A stretch of 9,294 nucleotides of DNA from Caldilineae bacterium (GTDB taxonomy: Bacteria > Chloroflexota > Anaerolineae > J102): NCBI GenBank assembly GCA_011176555.1, contig DUEF01000228.1, positions 1 to 9,294 on the forward strand, in the 5' to 3' direction. The position numbers and the translations under genes were made by a program. Shown here in pieces: positions 1 to 6,393 of the stretch (positions are counted from its first letter, which is position 1; every line of letters begins with the position of its first letter). The notes under the pieces are model-generated. The model was not told the origin of the DNA. It worked only from the letters and a program-made list of their open reading frames with translations, and ran no database searches.

Positions 1-285
1 GGGAGTCGAAGTTGGGGTGGGGGAGGGAAGGGGTGTTGGACTTGGTGCTGGCGTGGGCGTGTTCTGCGCTTCTGTAGCTTGCGCATCGGTGGTGGGTGTT
101 GTCGTCGCTTGCGAAGGATTCGCTGGCGGCGAGCAGGAAGTGAATAGCAGAGCCGCGCCTAGCCACAACACTGCGGCCAACCCCAACAGATTGAAGCGGC
201 GCTGACGGATACGTCCGAACAGCGCACCGCCCAAAAAACCAACGCCAATTACGACAAAAAGGGCTGCGATAAGAAGAGGAATCAT
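1..285 (-). CDS. Partial membrane-anchored surface protein with Thr/Pro-rich linker (N-terminal 95 residues)
   Basis: Reading leftward from an ATG at 285, the frame stays open for 95 codons to the window edge, so the 3' end is missing. Residues 3-25 form a Gly-rich hydrophobic helix. A basic loop follows (RIRQRR, 25-30), then a second hydrophobic segment (32-50) ending in FTSC with Cys51. From about residue 52 the chain is rich in Thr, Pro, Ala and Gln with PTPTP-like repeats, typical of extracytoplasmic linkers in Chloroflexota. The positive-inside rule puts the basic loop in the cytoplasm and the linker outside. Cys51 resembles a lipoprotein cysteine, but the -3 position is Phe rather than Leu, so lipidation is uncertain. 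No Shine-Dalgarno is visible ahead of the ATG, but a good promoter lies about 50 bp upstream. The function cannot be named because the catalytic or binding domain lies outside the window. Confidence 0.72.
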   Translation of the reverse strand, partial: MIPLLIAALFVVIGVGFLGGALFGRIRQRRFNLLGLAAVLWLGAALLFTSCSPPANPSQATTTPTTDAQATEAQNTPTPAPSPTPLPSPTPTSTP

Positions 286-332
286 AGAGATCACTGCTAA
301 AAAGTTGTGGGATGTTTTCGCTCAGCGGAAGG

Positions 333-361
333 ATGATAACATCGGGGGCGAGAACGGGCAA
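333..361 (-). promoter_or_regulatory. Sigma70-type promoter for the leftward surface-protein gene
   Basis: On the minus strand, TTGCCC (356-361) and TATCAT (333-338) are separated by exactly 17 nt. The -10 matches the consensus at five of six positions and the -35 at four of six. The predicted start point is near 326, leaving about 40 nt of leader before the ATG at 285. Nothing else convincing was seen in the 258-bp stretch between this gene and the divergent gene starting at 544. Confidence 0.5.
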
Positions 362-543
362 TGTTGGGGGCAGAGGAACTGGCGAACATCGCAAGCTCGA
401 ATCGTCCTCCCCGGAACCGGTGTGTTTCCCTACATTGTCAAATGATGTTAAACTGCTGGTGCATTATCGTCGACGGCCACCTCGAAAGCAAGAGACTTTT
501 GCTGGCCGTGATTTCGCAGCAACATCATAGCATGGTGGGAGTT

Positions 544-1200
544 ATGACTCCATTTCCTGGCTTCCGGCAAGAAGATTTCAGCACTGACGTGCGCGGCACG
601 CACTGGCGCAACCGACGCGCCCTCGGCGGGGATCTCCGTCTCCTGTTGCGGCGCATCTATGGGCGACGTTATCAGACGTGGGGCTTGCCCGGCAGCAACG
701 CCATTCACATCGCGCGCCGCGCCGCCTACACCTTTCCGCCATCGCGAGCGCAGGCTGTACTTCTCATCTGCGCTGGGCCCGACTATTTGCGCTGGGGATT
801 CTCCCTGCCGACGACGGGGGAGCATTGGTTGAATTTCCGCGCCTCGCTGCAACATGGCGTCGTCATGCCCCTCCTGCTTTCTTTGCTCTACACTCACCGT
901 CTCACCTTCACCGACGCCGCCGATGCAGTTGGGGGCGTGTTGGGCGGATGTTGGCGTTTCGAGCAGGGGGAACTTGTTTGGCGGGAGGCGTGTTCCCTAT
1001 CGCGTCCGGCCGTGCCGCACGACATCATCTACCGCCTGGACGACTTGCCCCTCGACTCCAAGCGCCCACTCAGCCTCTTCGTCGAAGTCGATTCCGCCAC
1101 CGCTGTTTCCTGGGGAGACAAAACGCTCGCGCATCTGGCGCCCTTGTTGGTGGATTTGATTCCGCTGTACGAAATTTGCGTGGGCGCAACCTCCGGTTGA
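544..1200 (+). CDS. Hypothetical protein, 218 aa, family not recognised
   Basis: The reading frame is open from 361, but only the part after about 532 looks coding. From there G/C dominates third positions and the protein is globular with many Trp, Arg and Leu. I chose the ATG at 544, which has GGGAG just upstream though only about 2 nt away. An ATG at 532 is the alternative. Visible features are a basic N-terminal third (RRALGGDLRLLLRRIYGRR), a hydrophobic strand-like VLLICAG, a segment LQHGVVMPLLLSLLYTHRL that could be a buried helix, and an acidic/hydrophobic C-terminus. There is no signal peptide, no obvious transmembrane topology and no metal- or nucleotide-binding motif I can name. It is transcribed away from the surface-protein gene and stops about 95 bp before the promoter of the methionine gene. 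I do not recognise the family and assign no function. Confidence 0.6.
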   Translation: MTPFPGFRQEDFSTDVRGTHWRNRRALGGDLRLLLRRIYGRRYQTWGLPGSNAIHIARRAAYTFPPSRAQAVLLICAGPDYLRWGFSLPTTGEHWLNFRASLQHGVVMPLLLSLLYTHRLTFTDAADAVGGVLGGCWRFEQGELVWREACSLSRPAVPHDIIYRLDDLPLDSKRPLSLFVEVDSATAVSWGDKTLAHLAPLLVDLIPLYEICVGATSG

Positions 1201-1294
1201 AATCGAAGGCCGCTACAAATAAGTCAGTTCCAAGCCGACTCCCATGCAAACGACTAGCAGGGAGCAAGGAACGTCCTCTCGCCCCTTCGCCTTC

Positions 1295-1323
1295 TTGCAC
1301 CCTCCCCGACTTTGTGCTAAAGT
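1295..1323 (+). promoter_or_regulatory. Promoter of the SAM-riboswitch transcript
   Basis: TTGCAC (1295-1300) and TAAAGT (1318-1323) are spaced by 17 nt, with a TGC extended -10 just ahead of the -10 box. The predicted start, near 1330, lies about 25 nt before the first riboswitch helix, which is the expected placement. The -35 is weak beyond its TTG. Confidence 0.45.
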
Positions 1324-1353
1324 CCCCGCCAACTTCATAGCAGCTATCTGCAA

Positions 1354-1457
1354 CTCTTATCCAGAGAGGCTGAGGGACCGGCCCTTAGAAGCCTCGGCAA
1401 CCAGGACGCAACGTCTCAGGTGCCAATGCCGGCAGAAGAAATTCTGGACGATGAGAG
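1354..1457 (+). promoter_or_regulatory. SAM-I (S-box) riboswitch aptamer
   Basis: The conserved S-box blocks appear in order: AGAGAGGCTGAGGGA (1363-1377), GAAGCCTCGGCAACC (1388-1402), GGTGCCAATGCCGGCAGA (1419-1436). P1 pairs 1354-1361 with 1450-1457 (one G-U). P2 pairs GAGGC (1366-1370) with GCCTC (1391-1395). P3 is a hairpin around 1401-1420. P4 pairs CAGAA (1433-1437) with TTCTG (1442-1446) across a GAAA tetraloop. This class binds S-adenosylmethionine and normally turns off methionine and sulfur genes. It sits directly ahead of a cystathionine gamma-synthase gene, which matches that role. Confidence 0.95.
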
Positions 1458-1474
1458 GAGCATCTACGATGTGG

Positions 1475-1504
1475 ACGAACCTCTCATGCCAGGTTCGTTT
1501 TTTT
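1475..1504 (+). terminator. Intrinsic terminator of the riboswitch expression platform
   Basis: ACGAACCT (1475-1482) pairs perfectly with AGGTTCGT (1491-1498) across an 8-nt loop, followed by an unbroken run of seven T (1498-1504). The competing antiterminator pairs ATGAGAGG (1451-1458, the 3' strand of aptamer P1) with CCTCTCAT (1480-1487), also perfect over 8 bp. With SAM bound, P1 holds the 3' strand and the terminator forms. Without SAM, the antiterminator forms and transcription continues into the gene at 1563. Confidence 0.92.
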
Positions 1505-1562
1505 ATTCCCTCGACCTCCATCTTCCGATTCACCCACCGAGCACACCCTGTTTGGAGGTCAC

Positions 1563-2840
1563 ATGACCACAGTCACAACCCCCGCCAACACGCACATTTC
1601 GCCAGCCGCCCAAATTTCGACCAATGGCAATCGCCCGACCCCGGCGCGTGAACCCGGTCTGAGCACCCGCGCCCTCCACGCCGGCGTCCAGCGCGATCCC
1701 TTTCACCACAGCCTGACGCCGCCCATCGTCCAAACCTCGGCCTACGCCTTCACGCACACCGCCGCGGCCGTCGATTTCATGGATGAACGCATGCGCACCG
1801 GCAAACGCAGCCGCCAGGAATACGGGCGCTACGGCAATCCCACCGTGCAGGCGGTGGAACAGCGACTGGCGGCGCTGGACCACGGAGAAGACGCCATTTT
1901 GGTGAGTTCAGGGATGGCGGCCATCACCACAAGTCTGCTCATCCTGCTATCCGCGGGCGACCATCTGATCGTCACCGACGACAGTTATCACAAAACGCGC
2001 GTGTTCGTCAATACGTTTTTACGGCGATTTGGCGTCGAGTGCAGCACGGTGCCCGCCGATGACCTGGCCGGATTGGAGGCCGCCATCCGGCCCAATACCC
2101 GCCTCATCCTTTCGGAAACGCCCACCAACCCCTTCCTGCGCTGCATCGACTTGGAGGCGCTGGCGGACATCGCCAGACGGCGCGGCGTGCTCACGCTGAT
2201 CGACAGCACCTTCGCCACGCCGCTCAACATGCGTCCGTTGGACTACGGCATCGATCTGGTGATGCACAGCGCCACCAAGTACCTGGCCGGGCACAACGAT
2301 CTGATGGCCGGGGTGATCACCGGCCGGTCGGAACTCACAACCATCCTGCGGGAGAGCCAATCGATGTTCGGGGCGGTGGTGGACCCGACAACCGCCTACA
2401 ACATCGCTCGCGGCCTGCAAACCCTGGGCCTGCGCGTCGAGCGCCAAAACGCCAGTGGTCTGGCCGTCGCCACCTTCCTGGAAAACCATCCCAAAGTGCG
2501 GCGGGTGTGGTATCCCGGCCTTCCTTCTCATCCCGACCACGCCATCGCCCGCAAGCAGATGAGTGGCTTCGGCGGCGTCGTCAGCTTCGAGATCGCCGGA
2601 GATGGCGCTGCGGCCTCGCGCTTCGTCGACGCCCTGCGTCTGCCCTACATCGCCCCGTCGCTCGGCGGGGTGGACAGTCTCGTCATCCAGCCCGCCATCA
2701 TCTCCTACTACGAAACGCCGCCCGAGGAACGCCTGGCCCTGGGCATTCGCGATGAATTGGTGCGCTTCGCCCTCGGCATCGAAGAAGCAGACGACATCAT
2801 CGCCGACCTGGCGCAAGCCCTGAATAGACTGCATCTCTGA
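1563..2840 (+). CDS. metB: Cystathionine gamma-synthase-type PLP enzyme (Cys/Met metabolism family)
   Basis: This 425-residue cytoplasmic enzyme belongs to the PLP-dependent Cys/Met metabolism family (fold type I). It probably joins cysteine to an activated homoserine to give cystathionine, the first transsulfuration step toward methionine. Visible active-site features are EYGRYGNPT (Tyr87/Arg89, PLP phosphate contact from the partner subunit), SSGMAA (116-121), Asp214 in LIDSTFATP (pyridine nitrogen) and the Schiff-base Lys239 in HSATKYLAGHND. The motifs EYGRYGNPT, PTNPFLRC and GHNDLMAG read more like plant-type synthases than lyases. The activated homoserine used (succinyl, acetyl or phospho) cannot be told from sequence. 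The start ATG has GGAGGT (1554-1559) 3 nt upstream; about 30 unconserved residues precede the family core. It is controlled by the SAM riboswitch in its leader. A close relative such as O-acylhomoserine sulfhydrylase or methionine gamma-lyase is possible but less likely. Confidence 0.88.
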   Translation: MTTVTTPANTHISPAAQISTNGNRPTPAREPGLSTRALHAGVQRDPFHHSLTPPIVQTSAYAFTHTAAAVDFMDERMRTGKRSRQEYGRYGNPTVQAVEQRLAALDHGEDAILVSSGMAAITTSLLILLSAGDHLIVTDDSYHKTRVFVNTFLRRFGVECSTVPADDLAGLEAAIRPNTRLILSETPTNPFLRCIDLEALADIARRRGVLTLIDSTFATPLNMRPLDYGIDLVMHSATKYLAGHNDLMAGVITGRSELTTILRESQSMFGAVVDPTTAYNIARGLQTLGLRVERQNASGLAVATFLENHPKVRRVWYPGLPSHPDHAIARKQMSGFGGVVSFEIAGDGAAASRFVDALRLPYIAPSLGGVDSLVIQPAIISYYETPPEERLALGIRDELVRFALGIEEADDIIADLAQALNRLHL

Positions 2841-2855
2841 GCCTGAGGAGATTCT

Positions 2856-2884
2856 TTGCCCCTAACTCGTTCATGGGGCATAAT
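2856..2884 (+). promoter_or_regulatory. Promoter for the permease gene
   Basis: TTGCCC (2856-2861) and CATAAT (2879-2884) are separated by 17 nt. Transcription would start near 2891, downstream of the in-frame ATG at 2873. This supports the later ATG at 2939 as the true start. It also means the permease need not depend on read-through from the riboswitch-controlled gene. Confidence 0.5.
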
Positions 2885-2938
2885 CAATGTAGACCTCTCT
2901 ACAATCAGTCTCTTCGCAGCACTCCCTTGCAAAGAAGC

Positions 2939-5230
2939 ATGGCTACGAACAGCAGCGAACACCTTCGACGTGAACTTGGTTTCTGGGCGGCCCTGACCAT
3001 CGGGACGGGCACGATGATTGGCGCTGGCATCTTCCTTTTATCCGGATTGGCGGTGTCATTGACCGGGCCGGCGGCTATCTTTTCATATCTCGCTGCCGGC
3101 TTCATCTGTCTTATCACGGCAGCCAGCGCCGCCGAGTTGGCAACCGGCATGCCCACCTCCGGCGGCGATTACTTCTTCGTCTCCCGTTCACTGGGCCCAG
3201 CCTTTGGCGCCATCTCGGGCATTGGCATCTGGCTCAGCCTCACGTTCGCCATCGCTTTCTATCTCTTCGGCCTGGGCGAATATCTGCACGCGTTCTTGCC
3301 CGTCTCGCCGCTCATGGGGGCAGTGATCGGGGGCATCTTCTTTACGGCGCTGAATGTGATCGGGGCCAAAGAATCGGGGGGCACGCAAGTCGCTGTGGTG
3401 CTGACGCTCATTGTCATCCTGGCGGGCTTCATCTTCGCTGGTCTGTTCCACATTGAACCCACCAACCTGACGCCCTTTTTCCCTTATGGCGCCAATCCGG
3501 TGTTCACCACGACTGCTTTGATCTTCATCTCGTTTATGGGCTTCGCCAAAATCGCAGCCGTATCTGAGGAGATCAAAGAACCGTCGAAAAACATACCGCG
3601 AGCATTGATCGGCTCAGTTGCGCTGGTCACACTCCTTTATATCCTGATTGTTTTCGTAATCGCCGGGATATTTCCACAGGAAGAAATCACCCATATCCGC
3701 TCACCACTGACGGTGGCGGCAGAGATGATGTTCGGGCCGGTTGGCGCAGGCGTTTTGATCTTCGGGGGGTTGCTGGCCACACTTTCCTCGGCCAATGCCA
3801 GCATTATGGCGGCCTCGCGCATCAATCTGGCCATGTCGCGAGATGGGATGATCCCCAATTGGTTGAGTGAGATTCATCCCAAGCGACTGACTCCCTACCG
3901 GGCGATTATCCTCACCGGCGGTCTGGCGCTGATTTTCCTTTTCATCGATAGCCTGGAAACATTGGCTGAGATCGCCAGCGTGCTGCAGCTGTACAGCTAT
4001 GCAGCGCTCAACATCGGCGTGATCGTGCTACGGGTGGCCGCGCCCGTCTGGTTCAAACCCTCGTTCCGAGTTCCATTCACGCCTTTCACTCAGATCGCGG
4101 CGGCGCTTGGGTGTGTGGCGATTATCGCTTTCTCGGGAATCATCGCCCAGATCATTATCCTCATACTTATTACCGTCAGCCTGGTTTGGTATTTCGTGTG
4201 GGGCCGCTCTCGGGTGGATATCCGCTACGGTCTACCCTTGTTTAGCGAACGATGGCGCCAATTAAGGTGGCGGGCGTTTGCGAAACCGGTCGAGGCTCCC
4301 GTCGCCGCGGCGGAAATCAGACCGGCGGTGCGCCACATCGACGCCATCCACCCACGACGGGTTGTAGTGGCGTTGGCTAATCCCAACTCCGAAGCCGATC
4401 TGCTCAGGCTAGGCCGTTATCTGGCCACAGGACAAACCCAAGGAGGAAAGGTGTTTGGCCTGCACCTGGTGCGCGTGCCCATCCAGACGCCACTGAACGC
4501 CGCCCGCGAGCGCTTCGCCCAACGACCATCCATCGAGCACACTATTGACTCCCTGGCTCAACAGGTGGATCAAACCGACATCAGACAGAATGGCAGCATC
4601 AGGCGGCCACTCGCTGCGACCTCGTTCGAGGCCATTACCGATGTCGCCCATGATGTGTTCGGGAGCCTCATCGCCGAAACCCGACGCCGACAAGGGGATA
4701 TGTTGCTCATGGGTTGGCAGGGCGGTTTCAACGTCAGTCGGATCTACAACAGCCCTGTACAACGCATCCTCACCAACATGCCGGCCGATGTTGCCGTGCT
4801 CAAGAATCGAGGTCTGACGCCGCTGAATTCGATCTTGATCCCCTGGGGCGGGGGGCCACACGCTCAACTGGGTCTGGAGTTTGCAGTGCGCATCGGCGAG
4901 GCCACAGATGCCGATATCCACTTACTGCGCATCATCAAACCCGGCATAGACCGCGAACGGGAACGCGAAACGATGGCGGCTTCTGTTGAATCCATCATCG
5001 GCAATTATGAGCGCATGCACTACCATGTGCAGCAAAGCGCTGATGATGTGACTGCAAGCCTCATCGCCGCGCTCGATGCCAATAATCCCGATCTGGTCAT
5101 TATCGGCGCTTCGCACGAATACCGTATTCGCAACTTCCTGTTCGGTTCGATCCCCGATATTGTCGCTGATCACGCCCGGTGTTCGGTGTTGATGGTGCGC
5201 CGGCACTTGCTGATGCGAGGGCGAGGATAG
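2939..5230 (+). CDS. APC-superfamily amino acid permease fused to two UspA-like domains
   Basis: From the ATG at 2939 the protein has 763 residues. Residues about 15-445 form an APC-type transporter with roughly 12 membrane helices. TM1 carries the unwound-helix motif GTGTMIGAGIF (22-32). The family loop EEIKEPSKNIPRAL begins at Glu210, and SRINLAMSRDGMIP is also present. The transport substrate is probably an amino acid or related amine, which cannot be specified. After a basic linker, two universal-stress-protein domains follow, at about 473-625 and 628-763, expected to be cytoplasmic. USP motif one is G592-x2-G595-x9-S605. In motif two, His726 replaces the second Gly (G723-x2-H-x9-GS737), so nucleotide binding may be altered there. 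Many bacterial and archaeal APC proteins carry such C-terminal domains, thought to regulate transport. An in-frame ATG at 2873 exists but precedes the predicted transcription start. The ATG at 2939 has only a weak, very close purine run upstream. Confidence 0.85.
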   Translation: MATNSSEHLRRELGFWAALTIGTGTMIGAGIFLLSGLAVSLTGPAAIFSYLAAGFICLITAASAAELATGMPTSGGDYFFVSRSLGPAFGAISGIGIWLSLTFAIAFYLFGLGEYLHAFLPVSPLMGAVIGGIFFTALNVIGAKESGGTQVAVVLTLIVILAGFIFAGLFHIEPTNLTPFFPYGANPVFTTTALIFISFMGFAKIAAVSEEIKEPSKNIPRALIGSVALVTLLYILIVFVIAGIFPQEEITHIRSPLTVAAEMMFGPVGAGVLIFGGLLATLSSANASIMAASRINLAMSRDGMIPNWLSEIHPKRLTPYRAIILTGGLALIFLFIDSLETLAEIASVLQLYSYAALNIGVIVLRVAAPVWFKPSFRVPFTPFTQIAAALGCVAIIAFSGIIAQIIILILITVSLVWYFVWGRSRVDIRYGLPLFSERWRQLRWRAFAKPVEAPVAAAEIRPAVRHIDAIHPRRVVVALANPNSEADLLRLGRYLATGQTQGGKVFGLHLVRVPIQTPLNAARERFAQRPSIEHTIDSLAQQVDQTDIRQNGSIRRPLAATSFEAITDVAHDVFGSLIAETRRRQGDMLLMGWQGGFNVSRIYNSPVQRILTNMPADVAVLKNRGLTPLNSILIPWGGGPHAQLGLEFAVRIGEATDADIHLLRIIKPGIDRERERETMAASVESIIGNYERMHYHVQQSADDVTASLIAALDANNPDLVIIGASHEYRIRNFLFGSIPDIVADHARCSVLMVRRHLLMRGRG

Positions 5231-5260
5231 CCCCGCGTACAGGCTGAAAACGTGGCAATC

Positions 5261-5287
5261 GGTAATGTATCCATTGTGGTTGAAATT
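5261..5287 (+). repeat. Left terminal inverted repeat of the mini-element
   Basis: Compared with the reverse complement of 5630-5656, the outer ten bases agree at nine positions. A 7-base middle is divergent (two matches). The inner ten bases GGTTGAAATT are identical. That makes 21 of 27 in all. Confidence 0.72.
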
Positions 5288-5292
5288 GAAGA

Positions 5293-5357
5293 GAGGGCTG
5301 AACTTGAGTTAAGGTATGGGTGACGAAAACCAACCTACACTCAGGAAAACAGCCCTC
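5293..5357 (+). repeat. Long imperfect hairpin just inside the left end of the mini-element
   Basis: GAGGGCTG (5293-5300) pairs perfectly with CAGCCCTC (5350-5357). After an internal loop, 5303-5309 pairs with 5339-5345 (one G-U). After a 2x2 mismatch, 5312-5315 pairs with 5333-5336. The loop is 17 nt. The 3' arm ends directly before the ATG at 5358. In RNA entering from outside, the structure would abut and could hinder that start, similar in logic to the protective hairpins known in IS10 and IS50. That role is inferred. Confidence 0.65.
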
Positions 5358-5630
5358 ATGACAAGCCTAACAACAAAACGACGAAGTGTCAACACCAAGA
5401 CCAAGCAGATTTTTGCAGAGGCCATCGCTCAGGTGCGACGATGCTCCGTCGTTATCTCAAGGCCTGATTGGCAACTCAGACACCTACGTACGACCAGTCG
5501 CCTGGAACGATTCAACAGATGCGTTCGACACAGGCCTAGAGCCGCTTCCGCTTATCATTCCGTTGCTGGCGTCAGTGCCATGATGAACCAAGAAATGCTT
5601 GCCTTCAACACCGCTCATGCTCAAATTTGA
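5358..5630 (+). pseudogene. Transposase remnant, C-terminal mutator/IS256-like motif
   Basis: The frame is open from 5316 (ATG inside the hairpin loop) to the TGA at 5628-5630. The ATG at 5358 directly after the hairpin is the more natural start and gives 90 residues. The N-terminus is basic (TSLTTKRRSVNTKTKQ). The C-terminal half has LRTTSRLERFNR (5484-5519), followed by an Arg-rich stretch with AYHS and AGVSAMMNQ. This strongly resembles the C-terminal end of mutator-type DDE transposases, where an RTT-N/S-x-x-E-R-x-N-R pattern is followed by a basic helix. The central catalytic region with the first two acidic residues is absent, so the protein cannot be an active transposase. N- and C-terminal pieces appear joined in frame by a large deletion, probably around 5440-5470. 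The family call rests on recalled motifs, not an alignment. Confidence 0.6.
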
Positions 5631-5656
5631 ATTTCAACCAAACAAAATACATTCCC
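5630..5656 (-). repeat. Right terminal inverted repeat of the mini-element
   Basis: This is the partner of 5261-5287, reading inward on the minus strand as GGGAATGTAT, seven divergent bases, then GGTTGAAATT. The TGA stop of the transposase remnant (5628-5630) overlaps its inner edge. Confidence 0.72.
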
Positions 5657-5690
5657 TGAAGGTGGGCGTGGTACACTTCCCCCCGTACTA

Positions 5691-5699
5691 TGCTATAAT
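5691..5699 (+). promoter_or_regulatory. Extended -10 promoter for the protease/HD gene pair
   Basis: TGCTATAAT is a perfect -10 with the TGn extension. No good -35 lies 16-18 nt upstream (GTACAC at 5671-5676), as is usual for extended -10 promoters. Transcription would start near 5706, about 25 nt before the TTG at 5731. It lies 35 bp outside the right end of the mini-element. Confidence 0.6.
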
Positions 5700-5730
5700 C
5701 TCTGCATCTTGACAACCAGCAGGCATCCCC

Positions 5731-6393
5731 TTGATTGACTCGACCAGCATCCTCTCCTTCGTTTTCTATCTGATCATCCTCGTGGTTAGCATCAGCATTC
5801 ATGAATTCAGCCATGCGATCACGGCTGACCGTCTGGGTGACCCAATGCCGCGCAATCAGGGCCGGATCACGCTCAGTCCCCTGGCGCATCTCGACCGCTT
5901 GGGCTCATTGATGATCTTGCTTTCGTCGCTGGCGGGATTCGGCATTGGCTGGGGAAAGCCGGTGCGGGTCAACCCTTACGCATTTCGCACTACGCCACGG
6001 GTTGGCATGGGGATTGTGGCTTCGGCCGGGCCTATCTCCAATCTAATCCTGGCAACTTTGGGTGCAATTGCCTTACGCGCGCTCAGCTCAATCTCTCCGG
6101 ACTTTCTCTCGCTATTTTTGTGGCTCTGGGTGCAGACCAACGTTGCCCTGGCCCTGTTCAATCTTATTCCTGTATTCCCGCTCGATGGTTACAATGTCTT
6201 TCTCGCCATTTTGGAGGCGTTGAAACAGGATTGGTCGCTAAAATTGGCCTTTTTTTGGCAGAAACAGGCGCAGTACGGCCCCATGCTTCTGCTCCTACTC
6301 CTGGTCGTCGACCGCGTTGCGCCGGCGCTTTCGCCGATTAGCTGGGTATTTGGTGCGCCCATGTCCGCCATTCTCGGGGCCCTGCTGGGATGA
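5731..6393 (+). CDS. Site-2 protease-family membrane metalloprotease (peptidase M50, short form)
   Basis: This 220-residue integral membrane protein has the zinc motif H24-E-F-S-H28 in the first helix (IHEFSH). The second zinc-ligand motif NLIPVFPLDG is also present, with Asp152. These two motifs define site-2 proteases, which cut substrates within the membrane. The short form without a PDZ domain is typical of YwhC-like members, whose substrates are generally unknown. The segment GRITLSPLAHLDRLGSLM and the GWGKPVRVNPYAFR loop are also typical. About six hydrophobic segments are seen. The start must be TTG at 5731: the first helix begins a few residues later, no in-frame ATG precedes it, and AGCAGG (5718-5723) sits 7 nt upstream. 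The gene overlaps the HD-domain gene by 4 nt, so the two are probably translationally coupled. Confidence 0.88.
   Translation: MIDSTSILSFVFYLIILVVSISIHEFSHAITADRLGDPMPRNQGRITLSPLAHLDRLGSLMILLSSLAGFGIGWGKPVRVNPYAFRTTPRVGMGIVASAGPISNLILATLGAIALRALSSISPDFLSLFLWLWVQTNVALALFNLIPVFPLDGYNVFLAILEALKQDWSLKLAFFWQKQAQYGPMLLLLLLVVDRVAPALSPISWVFGAPMSAILGALLG

Larger units (their letters stand above)
5261..5656 (+). mobile_element. Degenerate mini-insertion element (about 396 bp) with terminal inverted repeats
   Basis: The otherwise long spacer between the permease and protease genes is filled by one element. Its ends are imperfect inverted repeats: the left copy starts GGTAATGTAT at 5261, and the right copy reads GGGAATGTAT inward on the other strand from 5656. 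Both continue to a shared GGTTGAAATT block (5278-5287 and 5630-5639). Inside are a long hairpin (5293-5357) and a short ORF ending in a transposase-like C-terminus, whose stop codon lies in the right repeat. A whole transposase would need roughly 1.2 kb, so this looks like an internally deleted insertion sequence, probably mobile only in trans, if at all. I see no convincing target-site duplication in the flanks. The family is probably mutator/IS256-like, judged only from the C-terminal motif. Confidence 0.7.

Noticed and set aside
17..205. Plus-strand open frame with Gly/Val repeats at the left edge
   Set aside because: It is the antisense of the Thr/Pro-rich linker gene on the minus strand, which has a start, membrane helices and a promoter.
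448..897. Minus-strand open frame of 149 codons
   Set aside because: It lies opposite the 544-1200 gene, has no start signal or motif, and its composition is that of a shadow frame.
1201..1294. Terminator or small gene after the unknown gene at 544-1200
   Set aside because: Only weak short pairings (AGTC with GACT near 1222-1240) and no T-run or coding signal were seen.
2019..2834. Long minus-strand open frame (271 codons) opposite the metB-like gene
   Set aside because: The plus strand carries a complete PLP enzyme. The antisense frame is a by-product of GC-rich codon use and lacks family motifs.
2833..2862. Possible terminator after the metB-like gene
   Set aside because: Only a short ATCTC/GAGAT pairing is present and no T-run follows.
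5253..5664. Target-site duplication flanking the mini-element
   Set aside because: The 8 bp on the left (TGGCAATC) and on the right (TGAAGGTG) do not match, and shifting the boundaries by a few bases does not help.
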